From Alviniconcha marisindica (lineage: Eukaryota > Mollusca > Gastropoda > Provannidae): a DNA stretch of 64,000 bases. The stretch covers positions 628,501 through 692,500 of the forward strand of contig JABMCL010000106.1 in assembly GCA_018857735.1 (NCBI GenBank), given 5' to 3'. The notes below the pieces were generated by a model. That model saw only the letters and a list, made by a program, of their open reading frames with translations, ran no database searches and had not been told where the DNA came from. Made by a program: the position numbers and the translations under genes. Positions 52,822-62,679 of the stretch are shown here, piece after piece; position 1 is the stretch's first letter; each line of letters starts with the position of its first letter.

Positions 52822-54918
52822 TGAGAGAGAGAGATACAGTGTGATGTGTGTGTATGTGTGTGTGTGTGAGAGAGAAAGCGAGAGAGTGTGTGTATGTCAG
52901 AGATTCACAGCCATCCAAAGAACACACTGCAACAAGCACAGAGGATTCTGTGCTGAGCTCTAAGCCCTGACTCTTTCATCACAAGCTGTCTGCCATTACA
53001 TCATTTGAAGATTTTGTTCCAAATCCACCAGTCTTCCATTGCTAAGCTGTGGTTTGTCACAACAGTATGGCCAGTGCATTATGCAGCAGAGCTCTGGTAT
53101 TTTCACAAGTGGCTTTATTTTTATGTATTGAAATCTAGGATGATTGACTGTCCAATAACCCTCTGTTCTTCTAGCTGCCTCTGTTTGACTCCAACTGCAG
53201 GCTGCAGAACCGCTGTTGAAAATGTTTTTATTTGCTACACTGTCAGTTAACCCTTTTCCTGCAAAAATATCTCCACTGATGAAGCAGTTCCTGCTAAAAA
53301 GAGCTGCACAGGTTAAGCCAACCAGAAATGTTCGTTTTCTAAATCTTGGTTTCTCTTGAGCATGCATGAACAGCCTGAATTTGAGCAGGATGTCCTATGA
53401 CGTCTTTCTGACAGAGGGCTTCTCCCGAGCATGCATAGACAACCTGAATTTGAGCAGGACGTCCTATGACGTCTTTCTGACAGAGGGCTTCTCCCGAGCA
53501 TGCATAGACAACCTGAATTCGAGCAGGCCATCCTATGACGTCTTTGTGACAGAGGGCTTCTCCCGAGCATGCATAGACAACCTGAATTTGAGCAGGACGT
53601 CCTATGACGTCTTTCTGACAGAGGGCTTCTCCCGAGCATGCATAGACAACCTGAATTTGAGCAGGACGTCTTTCTGACAGAGGGCTTCCCCACAGCATGC
53701 ATGAACAGCCTGAATTTGAGCCGGACATCCTATGGCATCTATTTGACAGAGGGCTTCTCTGAATTTGAGCAGGACGTCTTTCTGACAAAGGGCTTCCCCA
53801 GAGCATGCATGAACAGCCTGAAATTGAGTGGGATGTCCTATGGCGTCTATTTGACAGAGAGCTTCTCCAGAGCATGCATGAACAGTCTGAATTCAAGCAG
53901 GACATCCTATGGTGTCTATTTGACAGAGGGCAGTCTGAATTTGAGCAGGGCCTCCTGTGACATCTTTCTGACAGAGGGCTTCCCCAGAGCATGCATGAAC
54001 AGTCTGAATTCAAGCAGGACATCCTATGGTGTCTATTTGACAGAGGGCAGTCTGAATTCAAGCAGGACATCCTATGGTGTCTATTTGACAAAGGGCTTCT
54101 CCAGAGCATGCATGAACAGCCTGAACTTGAGCAGGACGTCCTATGGCATCTTTTGACAGAGGGCTTCTCCATGAACAGTCTGAATTCGAGCAGGACGTCT
54201 TTCTGACAAAGGGCTTCCCCAGAGCATGCATGAACAGCCTGAATTTGAGCCGGACGTCCTACGGCATCTTTTGACAGAGGGCTTCTCCAGAGCATGCATG
54301 AACAGCCTGAATTCAAGCAGGTCATCCTATGGCATCTTTCTGACAGAAGTGAAACACTTTGCCATGGATGTCATATGATACTATGGCAGGGAAAGGGTTA
54401 AGGAAAGATGAAGAGAACACATGGAAGGAAGGGGGGGAGGGGGTGAAGAGGTGGACAGATGGTGATGGTTGCTGCTGCTGCTTACCAATGCGTTGTGACC
54501 TTTGATATTTCTCCACATATCCACTGGTTCCTGATTGACCTGAAAAAACATCAAAATTTAAATGTAGAAAAAAATAAGAAAAAATAAGAAGAAGACACAA
54601 ACTGCATGTATCAGAAATATTGCACAAAAAATAAACAATAAACTAACAGCTCACAAAAGGTTAAAGGGAAAGTGGGTTTAAAAAATAAATAAATACAGTA
54701 CACAATACTTAACAGAGCAAATGTTTGAGATAGGCTGTACAAGTGAAACTTTTTTAAATTGTGTTTTGTTCAAAACCATCTATGTGCAAACACATATTTT
54801 ATTTTTTTATCTCCTGTGTTTCCAAACTATGGTGTCATATAGTAACACACACAGCCGTGTACTGAGAGTCTCAGATACATATCTTTCTCTCTATATATAT
54901 ATATATAGAGAGAGAGAG

Positions 54919-54949
<31 letters not shown>

Positions 54950-57304
54950 AACACCCCCCCCTCCCCCCACTACAGACCAACAGAGTGGTGAAGAAAAGAA
55001 AATAAAACTGTGTTATTGATACAACATACCTCTACACCTGGGATGGAGAGAAAATGATCAAGGAGAGTTGTTTTTCCACTGCCAATGTTTCCCTCCACAC
55101 ATACCTGTAACAGTCAACAGATCTAGCTGATTGTATACTCAGTGTCATAGTCATACACCTTTCAACCTGGCTTTCCCATCACAACATCCAACATGTCAAA
55201 TGACTGCAGTGATGATGCTGATAATGACAGTGGGCAACGCGAGAGACTGCTTATTATATGTAATAAAACTAATATATCAGAATTCATATGATACATTTTC
55301 ATAGTACCCTGTACAACTACAAGTGCTTAAAACCAAAATATCACCTCTTTGATTAGCTTCCTGTAGCTTTTGCATCAGCACACCTTACCTTTTAAAATGC
55401 AAACCAGCTGGTCAACTTTGCTGACTATCAGTATCACTGTACCAGTAATGTTTGCTGGTCAGTGGGGTGGACAGGGTGGGAGTGCTATCAAACTCTTAAA
55501 GTCTGAGCTGGTTACTGCAGTGAGGGCTGGAAGGTTCAGGACATGTTTATTTGTTGTTGTTGTTGTTTCTTTTAATCTTTTTCTTCTGCTTTTAAATTTG
55601 TTTCCCCCCACAAGAAATGTAATGATTCAAGTTGAAAACCCTATGATCTTACACTGCTACATCTTACAAATCTATCTAGAAGAAAAAAAAAAGCAGACAC
55701 TCAGCACTATTTTACACTATGCATAATTTTTAAAATCCAATGAAAAATATCAAAACAATGTGGGGAGCAAGAATGTATGGGAGAGAGACATACACAGGGA
55801 GGGAGGGAGTGAGAGCACTAGCGAGCAAGGAAGAGGGAGAGAGAGTGAGAGAGGGTCAGAGCATGTTAAAAATGACCTCACTTCAAGAAAACCCAAACCC
55901 AAAAGGCAAGTTGGCCTCAATTTTTCCCCCAGAGTCCTCTCTTAGTGCAGACTTTCTTATGCTATCTACAATGTTTGTACAGCCTCCATGTGCAATCACA
56001 CGCACCAACATCTGTGCACACATCAAATATCCCAGGTGCTGGCAGCCATAGCATTGTCTGGACACCTGAAAATACCGCACACACTGGCAGGAATGGGTAA
56101 TGCTGCTCTTGTGGCTACTGTAGCTTTACCTCTAGGTAAGGCAGTCTGAATTTCCCACAAGAGTAAATATAGTATCAATAGGACCCATGATGCCTTCTAC
56201 TTCTAGGTTCATATCCTCATTGACTGATCATTATTTCCTTACCGTGTATCTGTTTCCTCCCCTTCCTTTGACTGCTACATTTTGAGACTGGTGAAAACCT
56301 GATGAAATACAGAAAACAATCCAATTTAACAAGCTCAGGACATCCATGTAATATATTATAAATGCTAATTCATATAATTTGCATAATCATATAATTATAT
56401 TTCTTCTTCAGAGTACTGTGGGAATCCCTGGTTATTGAGGGCAAAAATTCATCATGGGTGGTGCACAAAATCCCTGAATCGGATGTGTTGAGGAGCTTGA
56501 GACACTACCTGCAGGGACAAAGCCAAGGAGACCGCATCATGAAATGCCTGGAAGAGACAAATATCGAAGGAGGAAATGCTCAATAATCTTCTCTGAATGG
56601 ATAAGAAAGGACCATCACCAGTCAGATAAATACTGGAACTGTTTCAAAATGCATCTTTGGGTGAACTTTTCAGAGATGGGGGGAAGCTCAAAAGAACTTT
56701 TAGTTTTACATGCGCCTGGATACTGAGCTGAAGCCAAGCTGATCCAGCTTTTGCAGCAGTCCCTGGGATACCACCCCAACCACATACTCCTACTCCTAGC
56801 CTTCTAGTTCTACAAGCACAACCCTACTTATGTAGCGTGTTCTTATCCATGAGAAAACTAATGTCATGTTAAAAAAGAGGTAATACTAAAAGAAAGGAGA
56901 TTATGAACAAGAACCATGTCCATTTAGTTATTTGGTTTGATAAAAGATATGAAGTATTCTCTTTTAATACTGAGATGATGTTGTAGTTTCTGAGTGTATT
57001 GTACTGTAACTGTACCGTTATTTTTAAATTATAAATGTTAAATATTACTACAGTTGAATAGTACATTAGTAGTAGTATGGTAACGCATGGAACACATACC
57101 TATAACTACTAGTACTACAGGGGTTGCAAACACTTTTTAGAATTTGCACACAGCAAATGCAGTGTCTTGAAAAAAATGCATACAACCAAACACGATACTA
57201 AACACACTGACAGTGATTTTTTTCTCTCAGAATAATCCTGCACATATCTAGTTAAAATTGTGCTACTGCTGTGCAAGCCCAATGCATAACAACCAGGACT
57301 ACTT

Positions 57305-57344
<40 letters not shown>

Positions 57345-58083
57345 CCTGAAGCATGGGACCCTCCATTACCATAATAATCAAAAAAAATCACCTGTGCCCG
57401 GTTAGATCTCAAGACTTCCACTAGTAGTATTCACAGACACAGATTCCTGGCCGGTTTGTTTACCTTCTTGAGTGGGTGGTCGATTGTCAACCGGCTCGGA
57501 GCTGGTGGGAAGAACTGGTTTAGAACTATCATCACGACTAAGAAAAAAAAGAAGAAAAAAAGTAAGAGTTTACCAGGCTCTGTCAAAGCTGGTTATTCTA
57601 ACAACCCACTTCACGCCCCGACAGCAGAGAGACAAGAGACTAAGCGACATTCTGTCGTACAGATCTATACTTTTTGTTTTGTTTTGCATGTGTTCGTGTG
57701 ATTGTGTGAGAGGGGCTTATTTTACGGGGGAGGGGGGACGCGTTTTTTTTCCTGCGTATTTGCGGTCTCTGCAAGTACTAGTACCAGAACACTTGCATGC
57801 AATGTATGAATCCAGATCCGGATCCAAAAACTAATAAAAGACAACCGGAGTTTCACGGATTTAAAAGCCGGGCGTTTACATCTAGTTGCAAGAGCCTAGG
57901 TCAGCGTCACATCAGTGCAGATCGTCATGACCTGCATCCTTGTCATGTCTACCTCGATTTGGTTGTACCTGAATTTGATGCACCGTTCATTGCAATCGTG
58001 ACAAGACGGTTCTTTAGCTCTGGCACTGCGGTCGCAGTCCAGAGAGAGTGTTGACAAAAGAGACGTCGAACCGCCTGCAGCAT
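43312..58083 (-). CDS. TK2: Thymidine kinase 2 / deoxynucleoside kinase, mitochondrial-type (whole gene, 9 coding exons)
   Basis: Phosphorylates deoxynucleosides to dNMPs with ATP, the first step of dNTP salvage; the leader suggests mitochondria. Nine exons join in phase to 819 nt, 272 aa (human TK2 is about 265). The N terminus [20 protein letters not shown] has spaced Arg and no acids, as in a matrix-targeting peptide. The P-loop is at 67-76 ([10 protein letters not shown]), the substrate Glu in EPVDMWRN (Glu92), the ERS motif at 144-146 in [17 protein letters not shown], and the arginine lid at 203-212 ([10 protein letters not shown]). These match the TK2/insect dNK branch better than dCK or dGK. 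The gene is collinear with and upstream of PARP2. Intron 4 is about 7 kb and holds LINE remnants, a long minisatellite and a piggyBac-like MITE. The last exon lies between two inverted-repeat arms. Confidence 0.93.
43485..43715. repeat. Tandem triplicate, about 85 bp
   Basis: Three copies with gaacactgaaactaattctt and tacttgaaagaacatctgtg. Confidence 0.88.
43870..44315 (-). repeat. Right arm of the long inverted repeat (TK2 intron 8)
   Basis: Reverse complement of the left arm: inner block tccaagcactggtttacgac, outer block gaaagcgatgctcggagtgt. The arms are spaced by about 1.27 kb, which holds TK2 exon 9, a (CA)n tract and an 85-bp triplicate. Confidence 0.8.
44480..45112. repeat. 210-bp tandem triplicate derived from TK2 exon 8 and its donor
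   Basis: Three nearly identical 210-bp units, each made of about three diverged 65-75 bp subunits. Subunit acttacagcactggagtgta aligns with the exon-8 end and donor (acttaccagcactggagcgt) and continues through the exon body (gccactac...ggggagtgt versus gccagtcctcatggagtgt). Confidence 0.88.
45185..45592. repeat. Minisatellite, 29-bp unit
   Basis: About 14 copies of cagtgcctgttcccctttaa plus gcatgtgca. Very homogeneous. Sits between the exon-8-derived triplicate and exon 8. Confidence 0.97.
45619..45696 (-). CDS. TK2: TK2 exon 8
   Basis: Acceptor cgtgtgcag/GAG and donor CTG/GTAAGT. Encodes [18 protein letters not shown] then CHAPVL (human LEAIHHLHEEWLI, APVLVIEAD). Degenerate tandem copies of its 3' half and donor fill much of the next intron. 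Confidence 0.92.
45735..45895. repeat. Partial copies of the TK2 exon 8 acceptor region
   Basis: The block agcttttgtaggagctcctg (real acceptor at 45697) recurs at 45838-45857, with the adjacent aacacccaccatc block also repeated. Confidence 0.85.
46215..46246. mobile_element. Solitary piggyBac-MITE end
   Basis: tttggcagcgaaagggttaa matches the right end of the element at 40486-41155. No partner end nearby. Confidence 0.5.
46348..46427 (-). CDS. TK2: TK2 exon 7: lid region
   Basis: Acceptor gtgtttgcag/TG and donor CTG/GTAGGT. Encodes [20 protein letters not shown] then EEIGITL, the arginine-rich lid that closes over ATP. Confidence 0.95.
46609..46771 (-). CDS. TK2: TK2 exon 6: ERS motif
   Basis: Acceptor ctgttttcag/ACA and donor TTTG/GTAAGG. 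Encodes [34 protein letters not shown] and VHVDLF. The Glu-Arg-Ser motif contacts substrate and phosphate. Confidence 0.96.
47323..47412 (-). CDS. TK2: TK2 exon 5
   Basis: Acceptor ggttacag/GAA and donor CAG/GTACCA. Encodes [20 protein letters not shown] then GVHTKPQ (human [20 protein letters not shown]). Confidence 0.95.
47420..48135. repeat. Minisatellite at the start of exon 5 (TK2 intron 4), about 48 bp
   Basis: About 14 units with agcaaggaccatgacccagt and cagtcacatgactacatag. Begins 8 bp from the exon-5 acceptor but does not include the AG. Confidence 0.95.
48640..49625 (+). mobile_element. RNase H-bearing retroelement remnant
   Basis: Plus-strand frames, broken by stops, read [55 protein letters not shown] and [31 protein letters not shown] is the C-terminal catalytic motif of retroelement RNase H. 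The 5' part (48640-48970) is a tandem duplication of about 190 bp. Confidence 0.75.
50440..50910 (-). mobile_element. LINE 3'-end remnant (L2/CR1-like)
   Basis: Minus-strand reading with one frameshift: [39 protein letters not shown]. This is the G-x-RAF ... LWN-x-LP-x-x-IR pattern at the end of L2/CR1-type ORFs. Inactive. Confidence 0.7.
51085..52570. other. No gene seen (TK2 intron 4)
   Basis: AT-rich intron sequence. A 25-bp tandem (actgtgacatatctacattt, five copies) lies at 51815-51935. Confidence 0.6.
52585..52895. repeat. (TTG)n, (GT)n and (GA)n mosaic
   Basis: TTG repeat at 52584-52611, then alternating GT and GAGA blocks repeated as a higher-order unit (aagagagagagtgtgtgtgt). Confidence 0.95.
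53247..54401. mobile_element. piggyBac-like MITE with an internal minisatellite (1155 bp)
   Basis: TTAA-CCCTTTTCCTGC at the left and GGCAGGGAAAGGG-TTAA at the right. The interior (53345-54345) is a minisatellite of about 66 bp (cctgaatttgagcaggacgt, gacagagggcttctcc; roughly 16 copies, some shortened). No transposase. Confidence 0.78.
54486..54539 (-). CDS. TK2: TK2 exon 4: substrate-site Glu
   Basis: Acceptor tttttcag/GTC and donor TTG/GTAAGC. Encodes [18 protein letters not shown], matching human LTEPVSKWRNVRGHNPL. Only 18 codons. Confidence 0.94.
55030..55104 (-). CDS. TK2: TK2 exon 3: P-loop
   Basis: Acceptor ctgttacag/GTA and donor GAG/GTATGT. Encodes [20 protein letters not shown], the Walker A motif of deoxynucleoside kinases. 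Confidence 0.95.
55915..56135 (+). mobile_element. SINE family C, truncated head
   Basis: Reverse complement of the body of 40700-40985 (cccagagtc...agtgcagac, tggcagccatagcattgt, acaccaacatctgtgcaca-type blocks). The tRNA-like head is missing. Confidence 0.7.
56420..56830 (+). mobile_element. Second RNase H-type retroelement remnant
   Basis: Shares blocks with 49370-49620: gacactacctgcagggacaa / gcactacctgcaggcacaaa, and the following rearranged C-terminal part (tggaactgtttcaaa). TK2 intron 2. Confidence 0.6.
57308..57342. repeat. (AT)n microsatellite
   Basis: About 35 bp of AT. Confidence 0.95.
57464..57537 (-). CDS. TK2: TK2 exon 2: linker before the P-loop
   Basis: A strong polypyrimidine acceptor (ttttttttcttag/TC) and donor AAG/GTAAAC. 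In the frame set by exons 1 and 3 it reads [20 protein letters not shown] then PLKK. Another open frame exists here but would not join to the P-loop exon. Confidence 0.8.
57969..58083 (-). CDS. TK2: TK2 exon 1: mitochondrial presequence
   Basis: ATG in good context (ACCAACATGC) with an in-frame TGA five codons upstream. Encodes [16 protein letters not shown] through NGASNS and ends in phase 1 at TTCAG/GTACAA, which fits exon 2. Confidence 0.78.
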
Positions 58084-58320
58084 GTTGGTTTCCTTTCAAC
58101 AGGAAGTGACGTAGAAGACACAAACCGACACATAAGTTCCCAAAATAGCCTACTTTGCTTCGCGGAGTATAGCAGAAAGCCACACATACGAACCAGGAGC
58201 ACAGCACGTCACTACATGCGCTTCGACAACACCAAAAATAAAGATGACGCGTTGAAATCCCGCAATTAAGGAAATCATGCCCTGGGAAAACTGTTGAGAC
58301 GGCGTGCCCTGTCTCATATG

Positions 58321-58325
58321 ATTGG
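58321..58325 (-). promoter_or_regulatory. CCAAT motif upstream of TK2
   Basis: CCAAT on the minus strand about 240 bp upstream of the TK2 ATG. A single five-base match; suggestive only. Confidence 0.2.
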
Positions 58326-58512
58326 GTCCAGTTCCACAGACGGCGGTACCATGTGACTGAAACGACTGACTACATCAAATCATTACTGTACGTGCTTCTG
58401 TTTAAAATAATAATACTAACTGACAACGACTGACTCAGTTACATTTATGAAGTGCCCTTTCTCACAAGGGCTCATATAAAACGGTTAACGGCAACATTTA
58501 CAATTATAAATT

Positions 58513-58850
58513 GTGGGCCGGGTTTGGCCTAGCGGCGGTAAGGCGGTAGGCCGGTAAGCAGACGGAGGGACCTCGGTTTGAATCTGGCTTCGGCCGCTCT
58601 CCGGCGACTTTCACTTCCAAAATTGTGGTCTGTGGACACTGACGGTCTTGTGACTTTGTCCCTCACAATTAACGAAACATTAAAATGGCTCTCGTCACTG
58701 CCCATCTTAATGCAGGAGTCATTCTGGTGGTGACAGTGTAGCGATAGGTATAACAGTCTCCCTCTTCCCCCACCTCCATACCCCCGGCTTCCGGCCCCGC
58801 CAGGCTTCTCCCCGTCCCTAATAAGCCTCGCGGTTTCCTTCACTATAAGC
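58513..58850 (+). mobile_element. tRNA-derived SINE, family B
   Basis: Head gtttggcctagcggcggtaa (A box) and cctcggtttgaatctggc (B box); body acagtgtagcgataggtata; tail near cccgtccctaataagcc. Confidence 0.85.
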
Positions 58851-59180
58851 CGGTTTGGCCTAGCGGGGTTAAGCCGTTAGGCTTACGTAAGCCGGTTAGG
58901 CCTCTGGTTCTCGAAACCCGGTTCGTCCCTTCTCTCCTTCTGGTTGTGAACATTGTTTGTGACTTTGTTCCCTCACAATTAATGAAACATTAAAATGGCC
59001 CTCATCGCTGCCCATCTTAATGCAGGTCATTCTGGTGGTGACAGTGTAGCGATAGGTATATACTCTCCCTCTTCCCCCACCTCCATACCCCCTTCCCCCC
59101 ATTCTCCCCGTCCCTAATAAGCCTTATGGTTTCTGTGGACGTCTAAGCACCAGTGTTTACTTACTTACTTACTTCACTAT
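58851..59180 (+). mobile_element. tRNA-derived SINE, family B (adjacent copy)
   Basis: Directly follows the previous copy: ccggtttggcctagcgg head, same body, complete tail gcttatggtttctgtggacg ending in (TTAC)n. Confidence 0.85.
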
Positions 59181-59739
59181 AATTATAAAACACAGCAGAC
59201 TCAGTCGCCACTGATAACTTAGTATAGGGCCATGACTCAGTCTCAGTCACTCAGTCAGTGTTTGCCGTCTCAGTTGATTGCCTTATCATCAGTTATTGAC
59301 TTTGCTACTGCTTGCGTGTTTGTCGAAGCACGTGACTTGTGCGGAACCGTCTACCGCTGTGCCAGAATCGTGCGTACGAGCAGCGATCGTATACACGATC
59401 TTTGGTACCTGGCGGCAGTACCCGGGCGAATCGTTTCAGTGAGCACTACTGAAACACTGACAGGCAGTCAGTAGCAAGACCGGGCAAGCCGCCACTGACT
59501 GAATAGGCGTGAGCGTCTCAGTTGAACGGCACTAGAAGTGCCAACCGCAGTGCGCGAAAACAGACTGTGTGTACCGCTATAACTATCAGTCGTCACTGAT
59601 GTTGTTTTTGTGTTTCAAGGTCAGCAGTCACTAAACTTCATTATATACTGATAAAAAACAGAAGGTTGGCTTAAAATTCCCACTGAATTTGGCGACAACT
59701 GCGGCCCACTATTATATATATATATATCGGTTTAAATGT

Positions 59740-59795
59740 AAACATGGTGCTTAACATCCGGCACAGAAACCATGAGGCTTATTAGGGACGGGCTA
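59740..59795 (-). mobile_element. SINE family B tail fragment
   Basis: aaacatggtgcttaacatcc followed by acagaaaccatgaggcttat. Confidence 0.6.
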
Positions 59796-59799
59796 TATC

Positions 59800-60360
59800 G
59801 GTTTACGGCGGAACCGTTTTGGGGCTTTATATTCCGGCTCAGCGAATCACGGTATTCAAGTCGAGTCACTCACTAGCCGTCACGCCGTCAGTCCCGGCTT
59901 GACTGAGTCGATTCAGTGACTGACCGGCCGAGCATCAGTGAATGACTATGATGATGGTTTTGGATAACAGGAGCCAGGAGTTAAAAATGCAGAAGAAGTC
60001 CACACTGAAACCGTAATGGCCGTTGATGTGGTTCAGCCGTATAAGTTGGGGCTACCCGCAACACCGATATTCATCACAGTGAATCCCCGCCGATGCTGCG
60101 CGCGCTCGCGCACGTCAGTGCAGCGGCGGTGTGTGCCGCTGGGCCGGCGGGGGGTGGAGGGGTGTGTTTAAAAAGTATTAGCACCATCAGTTCAGCCACT
60201 TTGTCCGATGAACCTTATTCCGTAGGAAACTCGAATCACCGAATACCCTATACTCTTATAATAACTTAATAAATAATAATAGATTCATGTATTCATGGCG
60301 CCCCATCTCGTAAGAGCCCGGAGTGGCTTACCGTGACTGAAGACTGACATAAGGCCGGAT
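59800..60360. other. No gene seen
   Basis: Includes a GC-rich island (60075-60160) with CGCG-rich sequence. Might be regulatory; no coding evidence. Confidence 0.5.
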
Positions 60361-60388
60361 CTCTCTCTCTCTCTCTCTCTCAGTCCTT

Positions 60389-60720
60389 GTGAGCCGGTTT
60401 GGCCTAGCGGTAACTGAGGCGTTAGGCTGGTAAGCGGAAGGACCTCGGCCTGGTTCGATACCGCTTCGGCGGCTCTCCTTTCTCTTCAGTCAAAAAGGTT
60501 GTGGTTTGTGGACACTGTCTTGTGACTTTGTCCATCACTTCCTACTGAAACATTAAATTGGCTCTCATCGCTGCCCATCGTTAATGCAGAAGTCATTCTG
60601 GTGGTGACAGTGTAGCGATAGGTATATAATCTCCCTCTCCCCACACCTCCATACCCCCTTCTCCCCGACCCTAATAAGCCGTACGGTTTCTGTGGACGTT
60701 AAGCACCATGTTTACTCTCA
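60389..60720 (+). mobile_element. tRNA-derived SINE, family B
   Basis: gagccggtttggcctagcgg head, body with ggtggtgacagtgtagcgat, tail tttctgtggacgttaagcac. Confidence 0.85.
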
Positions 60721-60930
60721 GTCCCTCTCTGTCTCTGTGTTTCTCTTTCACTGAGTGTCTCTCTGTCTCTGTCTCTGTCAGTTTATCTCTCTGTCTCTCT
60801 CTCTCTCTGTCTCTCTCTCTCTCTCTCACTCAATCAATCACGGCACACACACACACATTGACACACACACACTGACACACACGCACGCACGCACGCACGC
60901 ACACACACCACACATACACACACACACACA
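60720..60930. repeat. (CT)n and (CA)n simple repeats
   Basis: TCTCTGTCTC-type then CA/GCAC tracts. Confidence 0.95.
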
Positions 60931-60954
60931 AATACTGACAGGCATTATTGATGA

Positions 60955-61250
60955 TGTGTTCATAAAATGACTCCAGAAGAAAGAAAACGACGGTATCCAA
61001 AGAGAAGAGGTGGGTTTTCAGTTTTGATTTAAAGGAAAACAATGAAGACGAATCAATGCCTGACAGAAATAGGAAGATAGTTTCAGATCATAGGTCCGAC
61101 GTGTTGAAAGATCTCTCCCCAAGACTGAGTCCATCCTAGGAACTTGGAATGTCCGAGGGTGATCGAAGAGAGCGGGAAGGAGAGTAGAGATGACGCAGCT
61201 GAGAGAGGTATGGAGGAGCTGTACTAAGTATGCGTGTTAAGTTGTGGCAA
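60955..61250 (-). mobile_element. LINE 3'-end remnant
   Basis: Minus-strand reading includes TRRTYDLKLSSYF and FKSKLKTHLFSLDTV, the C-terminal FKxxLKTxLF block of L2/CR1-like LINEs. Confidence 0.55.
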
Positions 61251-61266
61251 CAGCGGGTCTTTTGTT

Positions 61267-61558
61267 ATCATTGGTGGGAGCTGCCACAAGTATAATTTTT
61301 GTCGAGACAAAAGTTTTGTCATGATAAAAGACGTGTTTTGTAGCAACAAACACATGTTTGTCGCGCCAAAAGTAAGTGTTTTGTCGCGACAAAATTATAT
61401 TTGTCGCGCCAAAAATATGTTTGACAAGCATACTTTTGTTGCGACAAAAGACGTGTTTTGTCGCAACAAACACGTGTTTGTCGCGACAAACATGTATTTT
61501 TCGCGGCAAAAGTTTTGTCGCGACAAAAATGATACTTGTGGCAGCTCCCGCCAATGAT
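61267..61558. mobile_element. MITE with a palindromic core of TTTGTCGCGACAAA units
   Basis: Terminal inverted repeats of about 27 bp (atcattggtgggagctgcca / tggcagctcccgccaatgat). The 240-bp interior holds about ten copies of the self-complementary TTTGTCGCGACAAA with single-base variants. Confidence 0.8.
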
Positions 61559-61682
61559 ATTTTGTGTTAGTCAGTTTTTCGCGGGAAATTCATGTGACAA
61601 GTAACCCTGACCTCCAGACCTTTCCTAGTGCCACACTCACATACCAGCAATACCGGAACTCTTCTTATTTTGTTCTTCTTCT

Positions 61683-61930
61683 GTGAGCCGGTTTGGCCTA
61701 GCGGTAAGGCCTAGGCTGGTAAGCAAAGGGACCCGCTGGGTTCGAATCTGCTTCGGCTCTCCTTTCTCTTCAGAAGTTGTGGTCTGTGGACACTGTCTTG
61801 TGATTTTGTCCCTCACAATTAATGAAACATTAAACTGGCTCTTCCAGCCGCCCTTCTCCCGTCCCTAATAAGCCTTATGGTTTTTGTGGACGCTAAGCAC
61901 CACTGATGTTTACTTACTTACTTATTTACT
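61683..61930 (+). mobile_element. tRNA-derived SINE, family B (internal deletion)
   Basis: gagccggtttggcctagcgg head, ctgggttcgaatctgc B box; the middle is deleted; tail ggtttttgtggacgctaagc and (TTAC)n. Confidence 0.85.
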
Positions 61931-62149
61931 TACTTTACTAAGTTTTTATTCTAATTAAGCGAGTGAAACTGTATATTATTTAATTGCCGTTTTTTCTTTC
62001 TTTTTTCTACGTACTTGTTATTATTTTTTAAAGGCAGACAACTGCATTACTTTTTTAAGGATTAATAAAGTATTATTGTATTGTATTGTTTTTTCTTTCT
62101 CCCTTTTTTTTTCGACCGCACCATGCCACCGACTGGACTGAACCGGCCT

Positions 62150-62605
62150 CAGTGACGACCAGGTGACGACCACTTGACACTGAATGTCTCAGTCAGTAAC
62201 GACCAGGTGACGACCACTTGAAACTTAATGTCTCAGTCAGTGACGACCAGGTGACGACCACTTGACACTGAATGCCTCAGTGACGACCAGGTGACGACCA
62301 CTTGACACTGAATGTCTCAGTGACGACCAGGTGACGACCACTTGACACTGAATGTCTCAGTGACGACCAGGTGACGACCACTTGACGCTGAATGTCTTAG
62401 TGACGACCAGGTGACGACCGCTTGACACTGAATGTCTCAGCGACGACCAGGTGACAACCACTTGACACTGAATGCCCCAGTGATGACCAGATGACGACCA
62501 CTTGACACTGAATGCCCCAGTGATGACCAGATGACGACCACTTGACACTGAATGCCCCAGTGATGACCAGATGACGACCACTTGACACTGAACGTCATAC
62601 GACTG
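62150..62605. repeat. Minisatellite, about 40-52 bp unit
   Basis: About 11 copies of gacgaccaggtgacgaccac plus ttgacactgaatgtctcag. Confidence 0.96.
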
Positions 62606-62679
62606 GTCGCCACCACAAGCACCATCTAACTTACACGCGCACACTCCCCTCCTGTCGCATCTATATCTTTCTTTCTTTC

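Noticed and set aside
53339..54325. 328-codon minus-strand frame and 172-codon plus-strand frame
   Set aside because: Both run through the 66-bp array inside the MITE; the unit length is a multiple of three.
57464..57537. Alternative frame of TK2 exon 2 ([20 protein letters not shown])
   Set aside because: Looks protein-like, but would enter the P-loop exon in the wrong frame; the phase from exon 1 also excludes it.
59232..59474. 80-codon plus-strand frame upstream of TK2
   Set aside because: No recognisable domain, lies among SINEs and SCAGT-type repeats, no splice support.
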